NCBI GenBank assembly: GCA_044464765.1
Contig: JBIQKZ010000027.1
Span: forward strand, 1-26,704
DNA: 26,704 nt
DNA from: JBIQKZ01 sp044464765
Lineage (GTDB): Bacteria > Pseudomonadota > Gammaproteobacteria > Burkholderiales > Burkholderiaceae_B
Direction: 5' to 3'
Within the stretch, counting starts at the first letter, position 1, and every line of letters begins with the position of its first letter. Shown here piece by piece: positions 23,265 to 26,704 of this stretch. The translations under genes were made by a program, and so were the position numbers. The notes under the pieces are model-generated. The model was not told where the DNA came from. It was given only the letters and a program-made list of their open reading frames with translations, and ran no database searches.

Positions 23265-23746
23265 ACGTCCTGTTTCTCTGTACCGGTAACTCCTGCCGTT
23301 CAATTCTGGCCGAAGCCACCTTCAATCATCTAGCGCCAAGCGGCTGGAAAGCGGTGAGCGCCGGCAGCCGGCCTACCGGAGAAGTACACCCACGATCGCT
23401 ATCACTCCTAAACCGGGAAGGCATTTCGACGGCAGGCTACACGAGCAAGTCCTGGGATGACCTGCCGGTGAAGCCCGATATCGTTATCACCGTGTGTGCC
23501 AGCGCTGCAGGCGAGGAATGTCCGGCGTATCTTGGGAAGGTTATGCGCGCCCACTGGGGCGTGGAAGACCCTGCACACGCCACCGGAACAGACAGCGAAA
23601 TAGATGCGGCCTTTGAGACGGCTTGTCGCATACTCAGAGCGCGCATTGAAGCCTTCCTCGCTTTGCCATTAAGCGAACTGCAGAGCGATCCCCAGGAACT
23701 GAAAAAAGCGCTCGACCAGATCAGCTCTATCACTCCTTCTGTGTAG
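23261..23746 (+). CDS. arsC: arsenate reductase, low-molecular-weight phosphatase type (second copy)
   Basis: A 161-residue paralogue of the preceding gene with P-loop CTGNSCRS at Cys7, then AVSAGSRPTGEVHP, SKSWDDLPVKPDIVITVCASAAGEECPAY and RAHWGVEDPAHATGTDSEI. It has the acidic and Cys positions of thioredoxin- or glutaredoxin-coupled ArsC proteins. Clear sequence divergence from the first copy shows an old duplication or independent recruitment rather than a recent tandem copy. It starts inside the stop of the first copy and is followed after 77 bases by arsB. Confidence 0.9.
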   Translation: MNVLFLCTGNSCRSILAEATFNHLAPSGWKAVSAGSRPTGEVHPRSLSLLNREGISTAGYTSKSWDDLPVKPDIVITVCASAAGEECPAYLGKVMRAHWGVEDPAHATGTDSEIDAAFETACRILRARIEAFLALPLSELQSDPQELKKALDQISSITPSV

Positions 23747-23823
23747 CTTGCACAGCTATACACATCGCTGCTCCGCCGTCACACGACGGCGTTTTTCCAT
23801 TCCCGAAATATTGAGGTTCCGCT

Positions 23824-25110
23824 GTGGTCGTCGCACTACTTATCTTCCTGCTCACCATCGTGCTGGTCATCTGGCAACCACGCGGGCTCAATATCGGCTG
23901 GAGCGCCACGCTAGGGGCCGTGCTCGCTCTGGTCTTTGGCGCCGTCAGCTTGGGTGACATCCCTGTCGTGTGGGGTATCGTCTGGAACGCTACCGCCACC
24001 TTCATTGCCATCATCATCATCAGCCTGATGCTGGATGAAGCAGGCTTTTTCGAATGGGCAGCCCTGCACGTGGGGCGCTGGGGCGGCGGGCGCGGACGGC
24101 TCCTGTTTGCATTGATAGTCCTGCTGGGTGCGGCCGTGTCAGCGTTCTTCGCCAATGACGGGGCCGCACTCATCCTGACGCCCATCGTGATGGCCATGCT
24201 GCTTGCGCTCGGCTTCACGCCAGCGGCCACACTGGCCTTCGTCATGGCGGCCGGATTTATCGCGGACACGGCGAGCCTGCCGTTCATTGTTTCAAACCTG
24301 GTCAACATCGTATCGGCTGACTTCTTCGATATCAGCTTCGCGCGATACGCTGCTGTCATGGTGCCGGTCAATTTGATCTCTGTAGCGGCGACACTGCTTG
24401 TACTTCTGATTTATTTCCGAAGAAGCATTCCGGTGGCCTACGATGCCAGCCAACTGAAAGCACCAACCGACGCTATTCGCGACCCGGCCACATTCAGAGC
24501 GGGCTGGTATGTTCTCATTCTGCTGCTGGTCAGCTTTTTCCTCTTGGAAGGCTTCGGCATTCCGGTCAGCGCCCTTGCGGCATCGGGTGCGGCCATTCTG
24601 CTGCTGGTTGCGGGTCGCGGTCACGTGATAAGCATCCGCAAGGTGGTGCGCGAGGCACCGTGGCCCATTGTGGTGTTTTCGCTGGGCATGTATCTGGTTG
24701 TCTACGGCATGCGTAATGCGGGACTGACCGACATGATCGCCGGCTGGCTCAATGCAATGGCGAACCAAGGAATGTGGGCGGCTACCTTAGGGACCAGCCT
24801 GCTCGGTGCTTTGCTGTCTTCGATCATGAATAACATGCCGACGGTTTTGGTCGGCGCACTGTCCATCGACGCCAGTCAGGCGACGGGCTCAATCAAGGAA
24901 GCCATGATTTACGCGAATATCATCGGCAGCGATCTCGGCCCGAAAATAACACCTATCGGAAGCTTGGCAACACTTCTGTGGCTACATGTACTGGCACGCA
25001 AAGGCGTGAAGATCACTTGGGATTATTACTTCAAGGTCGGGGTCGTGCTCACACTACCCGTGCTGCTCATTACGTTGGCAGCACTGGTTGTACGGCTTAG
25101 CGTTTTCTAA
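23824..25110 (+). CDS. arsB: arsenite efflux permease ArsB
   Basis: A 428-residue inner-membrane arsenite/antimonite exporter (ion transporter superfamily, about 12 helices). Typical ArsB segments are LMLDEAGFFEWAALHVGRWGGGRGRLLF (about 68-95), SAFFANDGAALILTPIVMAML, ADTASLPFIVSNLVNIVSADFF, SSIMNNMPTVLVGALSI and YANIIGSDLGPKITPIGSLATLLWLHVL. The GTG start at 23824 has GAGG about 9 bases before it. No arsA ATPase gene is present, so it would run as a secondary transporter. Last gene of the operon. No terminator is seen directly after it. Confidence 0.95.
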   Translation: MVVALLIFLLTIVLVIWQPRGLNIGWSATLGAVLALVFGAVSLGDIPVVWGIVWNATATFIAIIIISLMLDEAGFFEWAALHVGRWGGGRGRLLFALIVLLGAAVSAFFANDGAALILTPIVMAMLLALGFTPAATLAFVMAAGFIADTASLPFIVSNLVNIVSADFFDISFARYAAVMVPVNLISVAATLLVLLIYFRRSIPVAYDASQLKAPTDAIRDPATFRAGWYVLILLLVSFFLLEGFGIPVSALAASGAAILLLVAGRGHVISIRKVVREAPWPIVVFSLGMYLVVYGMRNAGLTDMIAGWLNAMANQGMWAATLGTSLLGALLSSIMNNMPTVLVGALSIDASQATGSIKEAMIYANIIGSDLGPKITPIGSLATLLWLHVLARKGVKITWDYYFKVGVVLTLPVLLITLAALVVRLSVF

Positions 25111-25302
25111 TCTGGTCTTGCAGCCGTCTTCCGTGAGTTCCGTCACCTTGCCGCACTGGATCAAGGAAAGACGAACGGAAAGGGGCAGGAACGGAAGCCG
25201 CAGCCCTCAGAAGCACGAAGAAAACCGGAGGGATCGGGTGAGTACCCAGCGAAGCGCACTCCTTGCAGGACGGAGTGGAGCGATACAGTCGGCGTTTTAG
25301 GC

Positions 25303-25333
25303 GGCGCACTCACGGTAATGGTGGCCCGTACCG
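25303..25333 (-). other. candidate oriT/nic region
   Basis: On the minus strand the order is CGGTA (25333-25329), 11 bases, TACCG (25317-25313), then GTGAGTGCGCC (25313-25303). From memory, the nic region of IncQ-type plasmids (R1162/RSF1010) has an inverted repeat followed by GTAAGTGCGCCCT. Ten of the eleven bases GTxAGTGCGCC match, and the repeat-then-nic layout is the same. A MobC-like gene fragment lies on the other side of the ars operon. No relaxase gene is in the window. This is inference from motif similarity. Confidence 0.35.
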
Positions 25334-25353
25334 ATAGGGGAGATGACTGCGGA

Positions 25354-25375
25354 TACCCGCGCTTTCGCGCGGGTA
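25354..25375. repeat. perfect hairpin downstream of klcA
   Basis: TACCCGCGC and GCGCGGGTA with loop TTTC. It starts 13 bases beyond the klcA stop but lacks a T-run on either strand, so it is not a clear intrinsic terminator. It may stabilise the klcA transcript end or belong to the cis-acting region. Confidence 0.65.
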
Positions 25376-25387
25376 AATTGCGGCCCT

Positions 25388-25816
25388 TTAATCAATGGCA
25401 CGCCAGATCAGACTCGACTCAGAGTGCTGGCCCACATACTGGCACAGCCCGTGATAGCGCTCGATCTGCATATCGTTATGCATGATGGAAATCAGGTGAT
25501 TCAATCCATAGAGCGTGGCAACGATGCCAGCCGCATCAGCCGACATTTCACCGTCAAAGAAGTTGTTTGCCCATACCAGTCGCAATTTTGATGAGATGTC
25601 CGGTGCCATGTAGAAGGCCCCGTTCGACAACCAGTAGTAATGCCAGTAGCCGCCCTGGTAGTCTTTACTGAGTTCGCGTAACCAGCTGAAAATCAGGCGC
25701 TCCCCGTGCAGGTATTCTGCTCCAAGGGCGCTCGGCAGAAACTCCATGCGCTTGTCATCTTCCACGCGTTGCACGGTGATGATGGGATATTCGGTTTTGA
25801 CATTGATGTTGGACAT
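25388..25816 (-). CDS. klcA: antirestriction protein (ArdB/KlcA family)
   Basis: A 142-residue protein that protects incoming plasmid or ICE DNA from type I restriction enzymes without mimicking DNA. Family segments are RMEFLPSALGAEYLHGERLIFSWLREL, the hallmark YQGGYWHYYWLSNGAFYMAP (about 53-72), and FDGEMSADAAGIVATLYGLNHLI. The ending YHGLCQYVGQHSESSLIWRAID is also typical. The ATG at 25816 has a CGGAGATC ribosome site. It is found almost only on plasmids and integrative elements, which supports a mobile origin for the segment. Between it and parB lies a 357-base region with inverted repeats. Confidence 0.93.
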   Translation of the reverse strand: MSNINVKTEYPIITVQRVEDDKRMEFLPSALGAEYLHGERLIFSWLRELSKDYQGGYWHYYWLSNGAFYMAPDISSKLRLVWANNFFDGEMSADAAGIVATLYGLNHLISIMHNDMQIERYHGLCQYVGQHSESSLIWRAID

Positions 25817-25875
25817 GATGATCTCCGATATTCAGGGCGGGATTGCCCGGAACCCCGAAGGCATGGCGCAGCGCA

Positions 25876-25943
25876 GGTTTCAAGGGTCGAAGACGGCCAG
25901 CGGCCGCAAGCGGCGCCCACGGCGACGCGCCGCCCTTGAAACC
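25876..25943. repeat. 11-bp inverted repeat upstream of klcA
   Basis: GGTTTCAAGGG at 25876-25886 and CCCTTGAAACC at 25933-25943 are exact reverse complements. The 46 bases between are very GC-rich (GGCC/GGCG runs). The pair lies 60 bases upstream of klcA. It could be a looped operator or a stable leader structure. Confidence 0.75.
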
Positions 25944-25954
25944 GAGAACGGCAT
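25880..25954 (-). CDS. possible short Arg-rich leader peptide before klcA
   Basis: The minus frame encodes 24 residues, MPFSVSRAARRRGRRLRPLA then VFDP, with 7 Arg, ending in TGA inside the left arm of the 11-bp inverted repeat. The start codon lies beyond the other arm, so translation would melt the hairpin. There is no clear ribosome site. It may be an attenuation-type leader or chance coding in GC-rich DNA. Confidence 0.25.
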   Translation of the reverse strand: MPFSVSRAARRRGRRLRPLAVFDP

Positions 25955-26082
25955 GACATAATGACCGGAAGCAAGACAGCCAAACAGTGTCACTTGGTTT
26001 TGTATTGGGGAACTCCGCTTGAAGCGCGGCTATATCCGGCAGGAAGACCGGGGGAGGCGACGCAGCACCCGGATTTTGTGAC

Positions 26083-26117
26083 CATCATCCCCAAAACGGC
26101 AAGGCATTGGGATGATG
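26083..26117. repeat. 9-bp inverted repeat downstream of parB
   Basis: CATCATCCC at 26083-26091 and GGGATGATG at 26109-26117 are exact complements with 17 bases between them. It lies about 57 bases past the parB stop (minus strand). No T-run follows closely. It may be a protein-binding site or an RNA stem. Confidence 0.6.
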
Positions 26118-26173
26118 CTAACTGGACAGCGAAGCGCCCCGACCTGAATCGGAGCGCGGGCCTATCATCAGGA

Positions 26174-26632
26174 TTACACAGCTAGGGCATTAGCAGTTTC
26201 ATCCGTGCCTGTATCGCAGACAGAATCCTGCGACGCCCCCACCCGGAAGATAGCAGGCATCCACCCCGTACCCGCCACCAGGCGCTCTGCTTCGCTGACC
26301 AGCTCACCCTTCTTGAGCTTTTCCAGTCTTGCCACCTGATCGGGCGCGAACTCACCCACAGCATCCAGAATCATGGCCTTGGAAATATGCTGGAAATAGC
26401 CTTCCGCAGTCGGTTGCCACCATGCCGCCATGTCCAGGCCCACCGCCTGCGCCAGTTCTGCCCCTGGCTGGTGCTCGCTGGCGCGGTGAATCACCGCATC
26501 TACTGTAGCGGCGGCGCACACTTCCAGCAATTGCAGCAGTTCATCCTGCGGCTTTGCCAGCAACACAGCGAACAGGTTGGCGCTATCCTGCGGCAAGTCT
26601 GCACCCGCGGCCTGTTGCAACCCGCGCAAAGC
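26174..26632 (-). pseudogene. parB: C-terminal part of a plasmid/ICE-type ParB, 5' end cut off
   Basis: About 150 codons of the C-terminal region of a ParB/RepB family partition protein: ANLFAVLLAKPQDELLQLLE, VDAVIHRASE, GLDMAAWWQPTAEGYFQHISK, FAPDQVARLEKLKKGELVSE and AERLVAGTGWMPAIFRV. This is the pattern of ParB proteins of plasmids and ICEs rather than of the chromosomal Spo0J type. The N-terminal nuclease-like and helix-turn-helix domains would lie to the right. The frame stays open to the window end, but from about 26633 the sequence turns into IS21-like terminal repeats and is no longer ParB-like. The protein appears to be disrupted. Confidence 0.68.
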
Positions 26633-26704
26633 TGCGTATTTCGGCGAACGTGACCTGCCATTTCGGGTGAACGTGACCGCTTGCGCAGCGTGTGGTGTTG
26701 CGCG
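26633..26704. mobile_element. probable end of an IS21-family insertion sequence (runs off the window)
   Basis: Starting with TG at 26633, two copies of a short repeat follow 22 bases apart: TTTCGGCGAACGTGACC (26639-26655) and TTTCGGGTGAACGTGACC (26661-26678). Multiple terminal repeats and TG ends are hallmarks of the IS21 family, and the GAACGTGACC core is what I recall from IS21-like ends in Burkholderiales and Pseudomonas. No transposase is in view because only 72 bases are present. The element interrupts parB. Confidence 0.5.

Larger units (their letters stand above)
25111..25387. other. gene-free structured segment between arsB and klcA
   Basis: These 277 bases contain no convincing gene. 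They hold a CACTCC/GGAGTG hairpin (25257-25277), an oriT-like nic motif with an inverted repeat (25303-25333), and a perfect 9-bp hairpin with loop TTTC (25354-25375). This density of dyads, next to plasmid-type genes, suggests a cis-acting transfer or control region. Confidence 0.5.
25817..26173. other. structured intergenic region between klcA and parB
   Basis: These 357 bases hold no gene I can name. They contain inverted repeats at 25876-25943 and 26083-26117 and a tiny Arg-rich frame (25880-25954, minus). A plus-strand frame of 74 codons (25961-26185) has no ribosome site and no recognisable pattern, so I do not call it. The klcA promoter must lie here. Confidence 0.5.

Noticed and set aside
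25088..25300. Plus-strand frame after arsB
   Set aside because: Overlaps the arsB end, Arg/Ser-rich and without ribosome site or pattern; treated as non-coding.
25354..25375. Intrinsic terminator for klcA
   Set aside because: Perfect stem but no T-run on either strand, so only a hairpin is claimed.
20290..25850. GGATTGCCCGG at both 20290-20300 and 25840-25850 as attachment-site direct repeats
   Set aside because: Only 11 bases, GC-rich, not at a tRNA and not at the outer ends of the accessory segment; likely chance.
25961..26185. 74-codon plus frame between klcA and parB
   Set aside because: No ribosome site, no known pattern, and it crosses an inverted repeat and the parB stop; not supportable as a gene.
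1..26704. CRISPR array
   Set aside because: No regularly spaced repeat of 24-40 bases is visible anywhere in the window.

Overview
The window looks like chromosome of a GC-rich betaproteobacterium, most likely Alcaligenaceae (Bordetella/Achromobacter/Pusillimonas relatives). The reasons are the mdh - prpR/prpBC-acnD-prpF - acnB cluster, the AcnD/PrpF type of methylcitrate pathway, and the character of the proteins. The genus cannot be fixed from the sequence alone.

Bases 1-12570 form a central-carbon and propionate block. It holds malate dehydrogenase (mdh), the sigma-54 activator prpR on the minus strand, and, divergent from it, prpB-prpC-acnD-prpF. A small GNAT acetyltransferase and acnB follow, and the block is closed by a strong intrinsic terminator. 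Propionyl-CoA plus oxaloacetate is made into 2-methylcitrate (PrpC), dehydrated by AcnD, isomerised by PrpF, rehydrated (probably by AcnB) and cleaved by PrpB to pyruvate and succinate. Malate dehydrogenase can supply the oxaloacetate. A consensus -24/-12 promoter stands in front of prpB, which fits PrpR control.

Bases 12660-20026 hold ordinary small housekeeping and stress genes. A minus-strand set encodes a zinc-type CDF exporter, a hemerythrin-like protein and a DUF1428 protein. Then come a DUF502 membrane protein overlapping an EmrE-like SMR pump, a decayed dioxygenase fragment and a VOC protein. A divergent sulfide/persulfide module follows (BigR/SqrR-type ArsR repressor plus rhodanese-membrane protein, facing a persulfide dioxygenase-like metallo-hydrolase). 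The block ends with an ExoD-like protein and a TehB-like methyltransferase.

Bases 20023-26704 are accessory DNA with the look of a fragmented integrative/conjugative element or plasmid remnant. They contain the tail of a HigA-like antitoxin, a gene-free stretch with a minus-strand terminator, an AbiE-type toxin-antitoxin pair and the start of a MobC-like ribbon-helix-helix gene. An arsenic operon (arsR, two low-molecular-weight arsC genes, arsB) is spliced directly onto the mobC gene. Beyond it are a gene-poor segment with an oriT-like sequence, a KlcA/ArdB antirestriction gene, and the C-terminal part of a plasmid-type parB. That parB appears to be cut by the end of an IS21-like element at the right edge. 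The most unusual points are the mobC/arsR junction, the candidate oriT, the structured intergenic regions around klcA and the truncated parB.
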